A stretch of DNA of 64,000 nucleotides. Origin: Micromussa lordhowensis. Lineage: Eukaryota > Cnidaria > Anthozoa > Scleractinia > Lobophylliidae. A program made the position numbers and the translations under genes. Of the stretch, positions 11,401 to 23,824 are shown piece after piece. The stretch spans positions 3,827,901 to 3,891,900 of the forward strand of contig OZ026605.1 in assembly GCA_964020085.1 (NCBI GenBank). The letters run 5' to 3'. The notes below the pieces were generated by a model. The model was given only the letters and a program-made list of their open reading frames with translations. It had not been told where the DNA came from and did no database searches. The first letter of the stretch is position 1, and each line of letters starts with the position of its first letter.

Positions 11401-14400
11401 GGTTTTTCCGCCGTTTGAAAATCGCAACCACTTTTAATAACGTGATCACCTTATCATGACACTGGCAAGTGCAGAGGAAATGTTCGTCGAATTTCAACTT
11501 AACGCTACGACAATCGAGATTTATTCGCAAGTCCGTTGAACGCAATCACTTTGATGACTTCTCCATTAGTTTTAGGCCGGTCCGGAATTTGCAATGCAGT
11601 TGTAGTAAAAAGAACAGAGAGCGACTGAAAATGTGTGACTGCCCCGCTAAATTATGGAAGACATTAGTCAGGAAAACAAGAGTGATCTTGCAAAATCACT
11701 GACTAAAAACGTCCAGCATTATCCGTTTACCGAAGGAGTTCGGGAGATCGCTTTGCGTATATGCTTGTGGTACATATGCACGAGGCCGAGGAAGTGATTG
11801 TAAAAGGAAAATCATCACTTATAGCGGTTCAAGTCACTGATGACTTATTCGCAAGGGCATTGAAAGATCGGATATTTAAAGGGCAAGATGAGTTTTAGAA
11901 GTACATTACGGTGTGATAAAGATGCATGGCTCCGGTGTTGTGTTCTTTACTTGTAAAGACCAAAAAGAAGAAGGTGAGATCATTCAGTTGTCTTCGTCAG
12001 TTTTGGTAACTGGCATTATCGTTAATTAAAATAATTGTATGTTGATGCTAAAAAGTTGTCTATTCATTGCCGTTTTGATTTAGACTGCACCGGCCGATAT
12101 TAGAGCGGTTGAAAGCTGTCTGACATTTTTCCCGCGCAAAACGCACGCGAGTGAGAATATACTGTTGTCCTGAGTTGAGCGAGTGTACCAACGGGTGCCT
12201 TTTGCTGTCTAGCTAGCTCTGAGATTTTCCCCACAAAACAAATATTCTAACATACGATAACGTTTCAAGAGGTTGGAAGCTACGGTTGTTTAACAAGTTT
12301 GGAACAAACGAGATTGAAATACGAAAACCCCATCCACACGTAGTAATCTCTTGCATACCTCAGTGCAGCAGTGTAGCAGGTGACCGATTAAGTCTTGAGC
12401 TTAAGTTTAAACCACTAGTCTGTACTGCAAATGAAAATCTAAAAAATCGTTTCATACCGTTGAATATTTCAAAAACACTACACTGCCAAACGCAGCAACA
12501 CTCGGGTCCGTTGTGTGAAGGAAAGCAAAGGTGCTTCAATCGTGCCAACTCTGTCGCTGAAAACTCCTCATACCAAAAGAAAAAAAAGCAAGCTGCTGAT
12601 AACAGCATAAGCTTACCAATTTCACTCTTGGAAATGTATTTATCCAACCACTGGAAGTAATTAAGCCGTGACAGAGTCCGAAGAAATATGCAAATTTTGT
12701 TATCTTTCGATCGCTATTCTCGGCAGTTTTCTGCACGTGAAATTCGCGGCGCGGTGTGGTGGGGTCTCATGACATTTTTTGAAGGAAAAATTGTCAACCG
12801 AGAAGAGCTGATATTTTCGTTCAGTGGATTGTTTGTTGCAAATTTCTTGTATTTGTGTATAAGTACAAGCTAGTAAAAAAACGGTTACCGCTTCCTTTTG
12901 GTCTGTCTGAGATTTTGTATTCAATCCGACGGCGCTGGTAATGTTGTTCATTTCATCGACAGATTTTATCGTTACCCAAAAACAATAAATTTTGACTAAA
13001 AACCGAAAGGACCACGAGATTTATTCGCAAGGACATTGATCTTAAACATTTTAATAACTTCTCTATAATTTTTCCGCCCAGACCCGCAAAACACGCATGG
13101 ACAAGCTTATTGGTGCGAGTGAGTGTTGTACTAACTTGTACGGCCGGAAGGCCAATTTAATCATTTAACGCCCGGGCGGAGTGTCCAGTTCTAGGTTTCT
13201 TTCTAACCAAAACTGAAATTATTATTACATACGTCAAGAGATTTGGTAGCTACGGTTAAACAAGTTTAGCAAAAACGAAACTCGTGCACCGCGAGATGTA
13301 AATGGCTCCCGGCTTGCATATCTCACTATAAGCGACTGTAAGCTTATTTTCTGCAGGTGACTGATAAAGTAAAAAACGTTAAGCTTAAGTGCGTACTTTA
13401 AATGAAAATCTATGACTTTTACATCGCTTCAATCCGTTGAATTTTATTTAAATAGCATGGAACGTGACCAGCTTACAAGAGGCTGAGAAAAGTCGCACAG
13501 GTTGTGTGACAGTGTGATTCACTCAGATTAGCAAGTAAGCCTACTTCAAATCATGAAAAACTCTTTTTCCGAAAACTTTTTATGCCGAGAGAAAAGAACT
13601 TCTGATAACAGCATAAATTTGCACTCTTTCAGCTGGAAGTTTATTTATCTAACGACTAAACGTAAATGCCGTGAAATAGTCCCGCAAAAAGTATGCATGT
13701 AATCTTTGACCACAATTTCTCGGCGGTAACCCGCGTCGGCGAGGTCTCGTGGAAGTGTTGCGAGGCTTGATTATCAAGCAAGAAGAGCTCTATTTTCGTC
13801 TAAAAAGCAAAAGTTACATGATTAATAACCAAGAATTGATGCCTTTTTCGCTTGATAACCTAAAAATGGTTTTTCATATTGTCCGTGGGTGGATTGTGCA
13901 ACTCACGAAAGTGGACAAACAGCTTTGTTGAAAAAGAAAACCTATCACTCATTTTCGTCTGTGTGAGATTTTTTACGGGTTCAATCAGAACACGAAAGGC
14001 AACGCAGAACGCAGAAATCAGAACATTTCTCTGACTCCGGTAATTTTCGGTCTAAATCGACTGAAAGGCGGCGCGGATCGTGGTGTTGTTTATTTTAGAC
14101 CGATCGTACCCAAAATAGATTTTAATCTCTTAGAAACATAGTTCTACGATTGTCCACCTTCATTGAAGTGTTCTGTTCTTGCTGTCTTCATATTTCTCAG
14201 TATTTTGAGAGAACAAGGCTCATCGTTATTTCGTTTAAAACTTCAAACATTGAACGAGCAATAGTCGCTCGCGGCTTTCACCATTCAAACGCTTCGGGAA
14301 AATTTAATCGAAAATCTTTCCCTGAATTAACTGTCGAAAAGGAAATTCATGCCTTAAAGTGTGATCGCTTAGCATATAAGAACAGTACACAAAAAGAGTT

Positions 14401-17400
14401 TTTCACAATATTAAATAAGCTTAGCACTATTTTCTTTGTTCTGATATGCCGATTTCGGTAATAAGCTTACATGTAAGGCGTCTAGTAGCCGTTGAACACT
14501 AACACCTAACTTACTGTGGGACGCTTTTGATTAATAAGCAAGAAAAACTAACTTTTTTGTTTAATAAACAAGAGTGCCTTGTTTAATAGGCAAAAAGTGT
14601 CACTTTTTTCGCTTAATAACCAAAAATGGCATTTCAAGTTTTAGTAGTTTCTCGGTGAAAAACCCCGCCGGTTTTGTTCAGATAAACTTTAATTCTCACT
14701 CTTTTATGTTCAGCCGAGTTTTTTCAACGAAATTCAGCCCAAACTTTCGGCAATAAGTGCATCAAGAGGAAAGCGCAAATTGATGACAACAGTAATCTTG
14801 TAAATGTTGACAAAATTGACCCGCGCTGTAATTTGACATGTTTGAAGTAAGCCCAGATGCAGTCCGTAGAGACCACCTATATGGATAGTCTGTGTTCAAT
14901 GAAATATCCGTCCGTTGTGTATTCAAAGACCTATTTATTTAAAATGCTGATGTTGTGCAATTCGACTGAACAGGTTCACTTTCGTTTGAAAACTTGAACA
15001 TCGAAAATGCAGTCGTTCACGGCCGCCGGCTGCCGATCGATCACGCCGTGAAGAAAACTTACACAAAAATATCTGTCCAGAAAAGGAAAGTCGTCACTTA
15101 ATTATGGCTTTCATTGAAGGCCTGACCAGTCAAGACTTGTATTTGAAGGTTTTCAATAGGAATGATTTATCCGTTGCGTTGTTTTCGTTGTCGATATTTT
15201 TATCCGTAATGGCGGACGAACTTAGTGTGACAGAGTGTTGTGTGACACTTGTTTAATAAGCAAGAATACCTGCCATTCTTGCTTATTAAGCGAAAGTCAC
15301 ATGTTTAATAAACATGAAGTGCCACCTTTCTTGCTTAATAAGCAACCTTTCTTGCTTAATAAGCCAAAAATAACGACTTTTTAGTTTAATAATCAAACTT
15401 GATGTGTCAAAATTGATTATTAAACAAAAAAGACATGCAATTTGTTTAATACACCAAAAAAAATGGTGTCCGGAAACAATCTGACAGTCCGAAAACAATC
15501 TGACCCTTGTTTAATGGTACATGTGAACAGTCTTTCGTTATTTCTATTGTCATCGTACTTTTCGTACAATTAAACTCGTGAACAATACTAAGATGAGGTT
15601 GGGGATTGGTGCCTGGGAGGATGGTGGGACCATGAGTGTAGGAGCCAAACGCCAGGGTATCCATGGCAACCCTGTGAGCGGCAACCACCCTCTGGCACTG
15701 TCACATACCATAAGGGGAGGGGAAGGAGGGGGAAGAACACCGTGGAAGCTTTGCAAATGCTAGCACAAGTCAATGCACAATGAAACCAGAGCTGTGCAAA
15801 GGTCAAGCCCTGCCACTTACTGAGTTCCCCTGCAGCCGAGGTGAGCCGCCATGATGAAGACTTCTGCCTGTATTGTCTCGATTTTAACATTGGATTTTAA
15901 CACATCAAATTACTGTTCACATGCATGTAATTAATACATGAACTACATGTATAGCTACATTGTAGCCTTGTCAACTAAAACTGTAAAATTATTGTGATAA
16001 ATATTTATTAGACACCATTTATTCTGCCACATAGCATGTTACTTTTTTAATTACCCTTAAAGTGGTCAGGAAATGTTTTTGATCATCTCTTTTCAACAAC
16101 ATCATATTGCAGGGATGCAATGTGTTTAAATCTTAAAGGGACCCAGAATATTATAAAGTTGTGCCGAGGGATCAAACATCTTGAGGTAGTATATACTTAA
16201 TATTAACTTTGTTCCTGAATAATATCTACAACCTACTCTTTATTTTTTTTCTGGCCTTTCTTCGTAGCCTGCCACAAGTCATTTAAGCAGTCTAGCTTGT
16301 GTCTCAAAACTGAGTTGGAGGGCTTAAGAGAAAGTAAAACAGGAAGTCATGTTTAACCAAGATAGTGTAAAAGAATCGAATGAATTATCCAAATCTGGAT
16401 ACTAAACCAAAGTATTAAATGTTGTTTTCTATCAAATACATTATTATAAATATTGAGGGAAATGCAATTTTGTTGCGAGTCATTCAGTTTGTTTATTTCC
16501 CAAGTGGGGTTCCATTCAGGAAACCGGGTTGTCTCAGTCCATTTACTGTATGCTTATACCCCGGAGTCTCTAGTCAACCCAGGAGAGTGGCTACAAAGTA
16601 TTTTGGCTAGCCCAATCAAAGGCTACTGTTCTCTTGACAAAATAAACAGCATCTGGAGTGAGAAAATAGCTCGTCCTGATCCTTAACAAGACATAAAGCA
16701 GTGAACTAGCTAGTAAAGAAGTCATCTGCAAAATTGTGTGTAATTTTGGTTTTATTAGCAGTAATCTCATTGTGCTGCTGCTGGTTTGCACTGTCACACC
16801 ATCGAAAATACAAACCGTAACCATTCAATAAATTATCTTAAGAATCTGGGATGTGATAGATGATTGATATATACATGTAAACAACCTCCCAAAGATTGAG
16901 GTCTGTGCAGATTTTCATTTGTGCATTATTTGGATATAAAGTTTTTCACCCACATTTATAGAGCTTTATGTTTACATTTATGTTAACATGGCGGCCATAA
17001 AGTAACAGAAACGTAGATCTGTCGTTGAGTTCTGTCATTTAAATGAAAAGTAGAGCTCTGACACATTGAAATTAATACTTCTTCTAGAGCAAGAACTGTT
17101 CAGTTAGCAAAACCTTACACAATGACTCATCTCCATTTGATTCACGCAAGGCATACATGTAAGCTTGGAACTTCAAACATGCTCCGTTTCAAAATGAAGA
17201 ACGCTGTCGACCTTAATATTGTTGTAAAATGCCAAGTTATTAGAGACTCATCCATTTGATGAAACTAAATTTTCAGTGGGATTAGTAATTTTCAATTTTG
17301 GAAAATGATGACATCGCACAAAAACTGGAAAATATTTTGATTATTTCATCTAATATCTCATTGAGTGCTTTCCTTAATTATTATTGTTTGGTTCAGGTGT

Positions 17401-20400
17401 TAGTTCACGTCTCTACTGCTTATGCCAACTGTGACAGAGATGCCATTGAAGAGAGAATATACCCTCCATCTGTGGATCCAGACCGGCTCGCCAACTCAAT
17501 TGGGTACAGTTACATTGTAGAATAACGCATTGTTTGTAAAGGCCAAGAAATGTGATCTAAAAACTGCTTTCTGGTAATTTGTCATTCAACAATACTACTT
17601 TGCAAGTTGAAGTTTGTTGACTGTCCAACAACAGTGGTGCAAGGTGCAGCAACATGCATCCAGGATTCAACTTTGTGCAACTTGTTGACTGCACTGTTCG
17701 GTCTTTGTTTAAAAACTTCTTACATCTTGTAAAGTTAATTAAAATTAATTTATTTGCTACTTGCACATGACCCATAATCCCTTGCGTTGTTGGGGGTAAC
17801 CAGTAGAAGAAATGTATGGTATCATGACAAAAATTAGTTCGGTGAGCTCGGAAAACCAGCTACTAATGCTTAAAAATGCACCAGAATTTACCAAAATCAC
17901 GATAGGAGAAATTTGTGCTAGTTTATAACTAAATGTAGAGATTTTTTTTTTGTCCATACATCGTCTGTAAAATTACAAGACGATGTATGGACAAAAAAAA
18001 AATTCTCTACATTTAGTTATAAACTAGTACAAATTTCTCCTATCATGATTTTGGTAAAATCGAACTAATTTTTGTCATGATACCATACATTTGTTCTAAT
18101 GGTTACCCCCCAACAATGCAAAGGATTATGGGTATGTGCAAGTAGTGAATAGAGCACCATACATGCACTCCATTAATTGTCCATGGCACTTTACAATTCT
18201 AAATGACTTGACACTGGTTTTTCTGCACTGATCATTGTCTGTTCTTTCACTGTGTCAAATAGCTGGATGGATAACGACATGGTAAATGCTCTCACACCAC
18301 ATTTGATCGGCAAGCGACCTAACACATACACCTTTACCAAGAGTTTAGCTGAACATGTGTTACTTCAAGAAGCAGACAATTTTCCCATAGCAATTTTTAG
18401 ACCATCAATCATTGGTGCTGCATGGAAAGAGCCCTATGAAGTGAGTACACATGTCTAGCAATGACCTTTTGTCACACTGTTTGTTTATTTTATGTGCATG
18501 TTATAAGGAGTTTTCTAGTTTAATGGCTAAAAGCTGAATTAAATATGCACATTAACAAGCCCAGTGGACTTTACATGTAATTAGCATTCTTGCACGAGGT
18601 CGTCATTTGACTACAACTGCCAGGATTCATTTTGTTTCTCCTTTATTATTCAAATGTTTAAACCACAGTGAGATTTAAATAACAATTGCCCTTTGTAGCA
18701 TTAGAAAAAGTGTAAAGTGAAGGGTTCTGGTTCCAGTAGTCGTCAAATGACACCACTATGGAGGTTGCCTATTGGCTTGCACTTCTTCAAAATTATATGT
18801 TTGTACAGTCAAGAGTTTCATTGAGGGCCGGGTACGGAGCAAATTGACAGGCTGTGAAGATGATTTTGGCCAGCTGGTTTGACCACCTTGTGGAAAGTTT
18901 TTCAGTTCAAATAGTTTTGCCCACTAGTTTTGGTCTCCTGCTGAAAACGTTAATGAAACCCCTGTACAGTATGCCAAGCTGCCGAAAAGGTCTCTTCTGA
19001 CAGCTTGCAAAATTTACTGATAGTCAGCTCATAGCAACATTTCTGAGTTTTAATTCTTACAGGTACAACATGTACTTGCTGCCATTTTGCCTGTTAAAAA
19101 TTGGTGTTTTTCCATCTCAATCTTGGACAAGAACCCTGAATAAAATGCTGCCTCTCCTCACATTGTTAATGTCTATTTTTCCATGGGTGCCTTCAACTCA
19201 AGTATATGCTTATTACTTTTAAGAAATTTTTGCCCTTCAGAATATTCTCCAAACCAAACAAATATAAAAGATGTATTCATTACTGCTGTCAGTAGTATAC
19301 ATTTACATGTATCAGTTTGTTTTTAATTTTATTGTGTTCACCTTTAGGGTTGGATTGATAATTTCAATGGACCAAGTGGACTATTTGTTGCTGTAAGTTT
19401 AATGCTATCACATAACTACATGTACCTTCAGTATATGTTTTAAAAAGCTACAAATACATGTAAGGTGTCAGCTTCTTCACTACATTATAGAGCAGAACAT
19501 TTGAAGAAACCTCTGATTCATTTACATGTATCACTGTTCTACTGGAGTGTGATAAGTAGTGTCGTCAGCCTAGTGGTTGTTCAGATTCATGTTATGAAAT
19601 GTCTATTCTTGTTAGGTATGTACGTTCCAACAACTTCTACTGTTTTAGGTGTCATTTACAAAACTGGTGAAAGCAGGTCACCTTTTTGATCTCTCAACCC
19701 CATAACGTACATGTACATTGAACAAAATGACGAATGCTATGACTCCTTTTAGAGTCTTCTTTTTGCTAGACGCTATTTAAATTACAATAGCTTGCATCAG
19801 TTAAAAGCTTATGCCTGTGATCAAAATGTCTTGACTGACACTAACTGTAACAGATAGGATTTCCTAGTACATGCAATTTAAGCATTCTTTTGATGTGCCA
19901 AGAAATTCATGAAAAAAAAAAATGAAATACAAAATTAATAAATTCATGTTTACTATTCGAGCTGAAGGTGTTACAAACTGAGCCGTCGCAGTTAAAATAA
20001 AGTCTTGTGTCCCTCATCACAGGCTGGAAAAGGAATGCTGCGGTCGATGATTGGAGACTTGAATGCCGTAGCAGATATTATCCCTGTGGACTTCTCTGCC
20101 AACATGATGCTTTCCATTGCTTGGCACAGAGTTGTGAAAAGGTAAAAAGTATATTATGATAAATATGCATGTATTAACATGGGAATGGCAAGGATTGCAA
20201 TTGTCAGATCAAACAATGTCAATTATGGAAGTGAGGTGGTTAGTGAGATAGACTACAGATCAAGCAGTCGTGGAATTTGCGCCTTACCTGGGGATATTGT
20301 TCTCCATCCTTGTGCAGTACACTTGACACTCTGCCGTGTAAGTTTTGCAACGGGGCAGTGGCTTTGTGTTCAAGTCTGGTTTAGTGTCCTTGTAAAACGT

Positions 20401-21782
20401 AAAATGTACATGTAAAAGGCTCATGACGATTGTTGGTGACTGAGACAAACAAAGTGCTTGGTGGTGGGCAGGTTTGTAAAGGACATCATCAAGGGTAAGC
20501 AAGGATAATTATTGCTACTTTCACATACATTCACTGTTTTACATTCTATAATCATTTTTTCTAGGCATTCAACAATTCCAATCTATCATCTGACGACAGG
20601 AATGTTGAATGGATGTACTTGGGGAAACCTGTGTAAGTAAAATGTACACCCACGTTGGCTTAGTTTGCCGACTAACACAAGAAAAAATCCCTTTATTGTA
20701 ATTTTTCACCCCTCTGAAGATAAACCTTGAAAATTGTGAGACTGCATTCAAGTGAAAGAGTTGTCAACCGGCCATTGAAATAACATTCATCTTGAAGAAA
20801 TTTAGCCAAATTTCACAGTTCTCACAGCCTCAATATTATTTACAACACCATGTCAGATTGTGGATTTCTACTAGTAAGAGAAAAGATTTTATTCTGTCTG
20901 TTAGTCTTTATAACGCAAGATTTCAATGTACAATCAATTTCAATCTACTCCTGTGAGTAGTTCACCACTGACTTGTGATCATACTCTTAGGTACAATCCT
21001 GACCCGTCATTTTAAGACCTATCCCTTTGAGGGCGTGTTCAGACGACCAAACTTCTCTTTCGAGTCAAGAAAGTAAGTGCGCATGGTTTTTGTGCTTAGA
21101 AACTAAACAGAATATAATTATGGTGAGTTTAGAATGATGAGTAATTAATATTCTTGTATGCACTAGGAAGTAGATTGAGTGTGTAATCAAAGTAGCTGAT
21201 TTTTTACGTGGTCAAGCTAACAGACAAACACTTCCTTTTAGTTTTCATGAGTTTTTAGTTGCAGCTCTTATTGATCACTCTAACAGTTAAAAGTTTTTGA
21301 TTAAGTAATTTTGAACAACTTGTTGGAATCTTTTTGACAGCTAGTACTGCTTTCTGTCTACTTTCATTTTAAGTAACAAATCAAAATAAAAAAACTGTGG
21401 GAGGCAGAGATGTGTAGAAAATTGTCAAAAGGATGTCAAGAAGTTGTCCAAAAAAATCAAGTTAAAAATCTTTATCAGAAGCTAGTGGCGTAGCAATCGT
21501 CACTGTAAATCCATCATTGATCTAATATATCAAACACAGGACACAGTGTTTCATTGGGGTATCCAAACACTGAGAAGAAAGTTGAAAATACACAAGCTGA
21601 GTATTTTTGATGAGCTCAAGGTGATTGGATATCCGATGAAACACTGTCTTGAGTGTTTGATATACATGTATCTCAATCAAAACAAAAACTACATGTAAGG
21701 AGTAATCGAGAGAAATTGGAGAAGTAAAATCGTTAAAATCTATGCTAATTAAGACCAGGTATCCAAACGTCCTTCACGGTTC

Positions 21783-21815
<33 letters not shown>

Positions 21816-23824
21816 GTGAGTTTGAGAAATGAAATCCCATTTTAAACTTGTCTCTTTTCATTACAGACTGATGCACTTCTACTGGTGTTACATCAGTCAC
21901 AAAATCCCTGCCTTCATCGCTGATATGACATCGTTTTGTGCTGGACAGAGACCAATGTAAGTGATCAGTATTGAATCCCCTGAGAACAATGTTGATGAAA
22001 CAGTGTTCAACTATTGCTTCCTTGATGTTGCTCAACAGAATGAACAAGTTGTATGGGAAGATAGAGAGAGCCACTAGAAGTTTAATCTATTTCACATCAA
22101 GAGGCTGGGAGGTAATTTGGTATTAATATTTGTTCCTACTGTATTTGTTTTCTACAAATGTTTTTGAATTCGAATTGTTTTTGAATAACTGTAATCATAA
22201 TCTTTTGGATGTCACGCAACGCTCCCCCCAGAGAGTGTTGCGTTTCTATCTACATGTATGGACTATGGCTCCTCTAGTCCCTTTGATTATTCCAGGTAGT
22301 CACTACTCTTCTTAATTTACACGTAGTTTTTCTCTTGCATTTCAAATCAAGGTTATTTTGTACTTGATGTTTATTATTTTTGTTCTTGATGTTGGTTTTG
22401 GTATTGAAGAGGAAATAAACGGTGTCACACACTTGGCTCAATTTATAAGTAAGAAGGCAAATGTATATTCTTTTGATTTGCAGTTTTCAATGGATAATTA
22501 TCGCGGATTAATTCAAGACATGAGTCCCCAGGACAGAGAGGTACGTGTCTAGACACTTAACGTGGCACGACAACCTTTTGACTTAAATGGCCGCCATCTT
22601 GAAATTTGTTTGACGTTGCTGTTACTACTTGTAACGTGATTAACCAGGAAAATCTAATTGATATGGTTTTTTTTTGTTTTTCAGACTTTCAATTTTGACG
22701 TAGAGAAGCTTGACTGGAACACGTACTTTGTGCGGTTCGTTCTCGGCATCAAACAATTTCTTTTGAAGGAAGATTTAGCTAACCTTCCTGTGGCGCAGAG
22801 CCGTATTCGCAGGTGAGTGTAGTCTCTATGGCATTTTGATCTTTTCGTTTAGGCTAGTAGTCAGTTGGTCGACAAGCGCAAAGGATGCCTAGGGGGTAGG
22901 GGGAGCCCGAGCAAGTGCAGCCAGAGCAGGGAGGGGCTGGTGGAAAGTTGACCACAGCCCCTTGTTTGGTTTTGCTGGAGTGAAAGCATTTGTGCTATTT
23001 CTTAAAACAAGTATCTCCCTCTATATAGTCCCCTTCGTTTCCTTCCTTGCTATTTAGGAGTGGATGTTGTTAGCGCAAGATCCCATTAGAGGCTGATAGA
23101 CCCCCTTCCCTTTCCCCACCCGGTTATTTACGCCGGGGGTACTCCTAGAAAAATTGGGTGGGGATGTGTGTGGCCTGCTTCCTCGAACCCTTAATTTTTA
23201 TGGGACCAAAATCTGCTATTGTCCCTACCTTGTTTTACGACCTGACCAAAAATCAATACCCTACTTACCTGCCTTAGAATTAGTCGCGGCTGGTTCAGAC
23301 AATCGATAATGATGAACAGGTAGCTTCTGAAAAACATAACCGATTTTAGACGAGAGTGCAGAAACCATGCCCTATTTATGACCAAAGTGGCCAAAATCGA
23401 TACCCTATTTCTGACCAAAACGGCTAAAAACCATACCCACTCGCATGCCTTTTTAGCCAAATAAAGGAGTACCGTCTGGGAGGGGAAGTTATTTACTTGC
23501 ATGGGGCGTGTCCGTGCTTTTGCGTTTGGCAAATATTCTCCTTATTTTGGAGCAAGAGGGCCTCTCCCTTGCCTTCATCTCGCGAGACAAGAGATTATGA
23601 TCTGATATTTTGCGCGAGATTAAATCTAGATCGTAACCTTTTCTCCTCCTATGTTAACTTTCAGACTGCGTAACATCCGTTGGACGGCGTATTTTGTCTT
23701 GTTCCTGTTTTCCTCGTGGCTCATTATTAAGAGGTTCCCAGCCGCACAGACTGCCTGGGCCCAGTGCTTGTCCGGTGTTCACAGGCTAGCCCGGGCCCTG
23801 GAACCATTCAAGCTCTCTAACTAG
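5422..23824 (+). CDS. FAR1: fatty acyl-CoA reductase, FAR1 type, 14 exons, complete
   Basis: Exons: 5422-5628, 6334-6509, 16113-16185, 17397-17503, 18263-18440, 19348-19392, 20023-20141, 20565-20632, 20991-21072, 21867-21956, 22039-22111, 22484-22540, 22685-22812, 23665-23824. All junctions are GT-AG and all phases match, giving 520 aa (animal FARs are about 515). The family reduces long-chain acyl-CoA to fatty alcohol with NADPH, for ether lipids and waxes; animal FAR1 sits on peroxisomes. The N-terminal Rossmann NAD_binding_4 domain shows TGATGFLG (22-29), the [10 protein letters not shown] block of exon 2, [12 protein letters not shown] and the catalytic pair YTFTK (Tyr210, Lys214). [17 protein letters not shown] is near-identical to vertebrate FARs. 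The C-terminal half is the FAR_C (sterile) domain, with a hydrophobic segment at about 474-489. Exon 3 is 73 nt and lies beyond the giant foldback element in intron 2. FAR1 and FAR2 cannot be told apart here. Confidence 0.95.
5932..6165. repeat. tandem duplication in FAR intron 1
   Basis: Two adjacent copies (5932-6035 and 6036-6165) share CAAATTACATACAAT, GTAGAGTTTTCTGTTGGC and TTTACAGTATTTG. Copy two carries extra TATAATA units and a TACATGTATT insertion that account for the length difference. Confidence 0.85.
6789..6793. repeat. target-site duplication TAATG, left
   Basis: TAATG directly abuts the left terminus AACAAGGGTC and matches the five bases after the right terminus. Confidence 0.85.
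6794..9722. repeat. left inverted arm of the foldback element
   Basis: This 2,929-bp arm pairs with 12583-15511. Clusters of the half-palindrome TTATTAAGCAAG and variants lie at about 6,850-7,060, 7,680-7,790 and 8,440-8,550. Units around 7,060-7,680 and 7,790-8,440 are diverged copies of each other, both containing a TTCAA-GTTTT-AAACGAAA block. Mirror-image reading frames in the two arms have no known domain. Confidence 0.9.
9723..12582. other. loop of the foldback element, no gene recognised
   Basis: The loop has no transposase-like frame. The part from about 10,880 to 12,450 contains diverged copies of arm units in right-arm orientation. Examples are GATTTATTCGCAAG near 11,517 against the same string near 13,018, TTGATTATCAAGCAAGAAGA near 11,050 against 13,767, and GAAGCTACGGTT near 12,277 against GGTAGCTACGGTT near 13,245. 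The part from 9,723 to 10,880 is unrelated to the arms. Confidence 0.6.
12583..15511. repeat. right inverted arm of the foldback element
   Basis: This is the reverse complement of 6794-9722. Identity ends at the loop boundary, where the left arm continues with ATATATAT and the right with an A-rich run. The arm carries the same clusters and diverged subunits in opposite orientation. Confidence 0.9.
15512..15516. repeat. target-site duplication TAATG, right
   Basis: TAATG directly follows the right terminus GACCCTTGTT. Removing the element and one copy restores AAAAGTTAATGGTACATG. Confidence 0.85.
17757..18145. mobile_element. 389-bp foldback MITE in FAR intron 4
   Basis: CTACTTGCACAT at the left end and ATGTGCAAGTAG at the right open a near-complete palindrome. 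The inner arms are almost perfect, with TTTTTTTGTCCATACATCGTC mirrored around a short AAAATTAC centre. It is non-coding. Strong arm similarity suggests a young insertion. Confidence 0.85.
21526..21664. mobile_element. MITE with TATATCAAACAC ends, in FAR intron 9
   Basis: ATATCAAACAC at the left and GTGTTTGATAT at the right enclose about 120 bp with internal inverted parts (GTGTTTCATTGGGGTATCC / GGATATCCGATGAAACAC). The same terminal motif bounds 54845-54965. Confidence 0.7.
23110..23490. repeat. interspersed repeat in FAR intron 13
   Basis: The stretch contains tandemly varied phrases such as ACCCTATTTCTGACCAAAA and CCCTATTTATGACCAAAG, followed by AACCATACCC. It looks like a dispersed non-coding repeat. 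Its ends were not defined. Confidence 0.4.

Larger units (their letters stand above)
6794..15511. mobile_element. giant foldback element, 8,718 bp, non-autonomous
   Basis: Arms 6794-9722 and 12583-15511 are inverted copies of 2,929 bp. Every paired position I checked sums to 22,305, so no indel separates them. The loop is 9723-12582. The termini are AACAAGGGTCAGATTG and its complement, and TAATG lies immediately outside both ends (6789-6793 and 15512-15516), where arm identity stops exactly. A 5-bp duplication plus defined ends shows insertion of a discrete unit into FAR intron 2. No transposase or recognisable domain is present. Arms and loop are built from diverged kilobase-scale units. The superfamily is not identified: 5-bp duplications occur with Transib and some integrases, but the termini do not look like either. 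Confidence 0.9.

Noticed and set aside
14150..14461. 103-codon frame (mirrored at 7844-8155) as a transposon protein
   Set aside because: No domain or composition bias is visible. It is preserved in both arms only because the arms are copies of each other.
16453..16686. Frame containing [11 protein letters not shown] as a FAR exon
   Set aside because: The resemblance to VHVSTAYA is superficial. The exon at 17397 has the true motif with correct phases on both sides.
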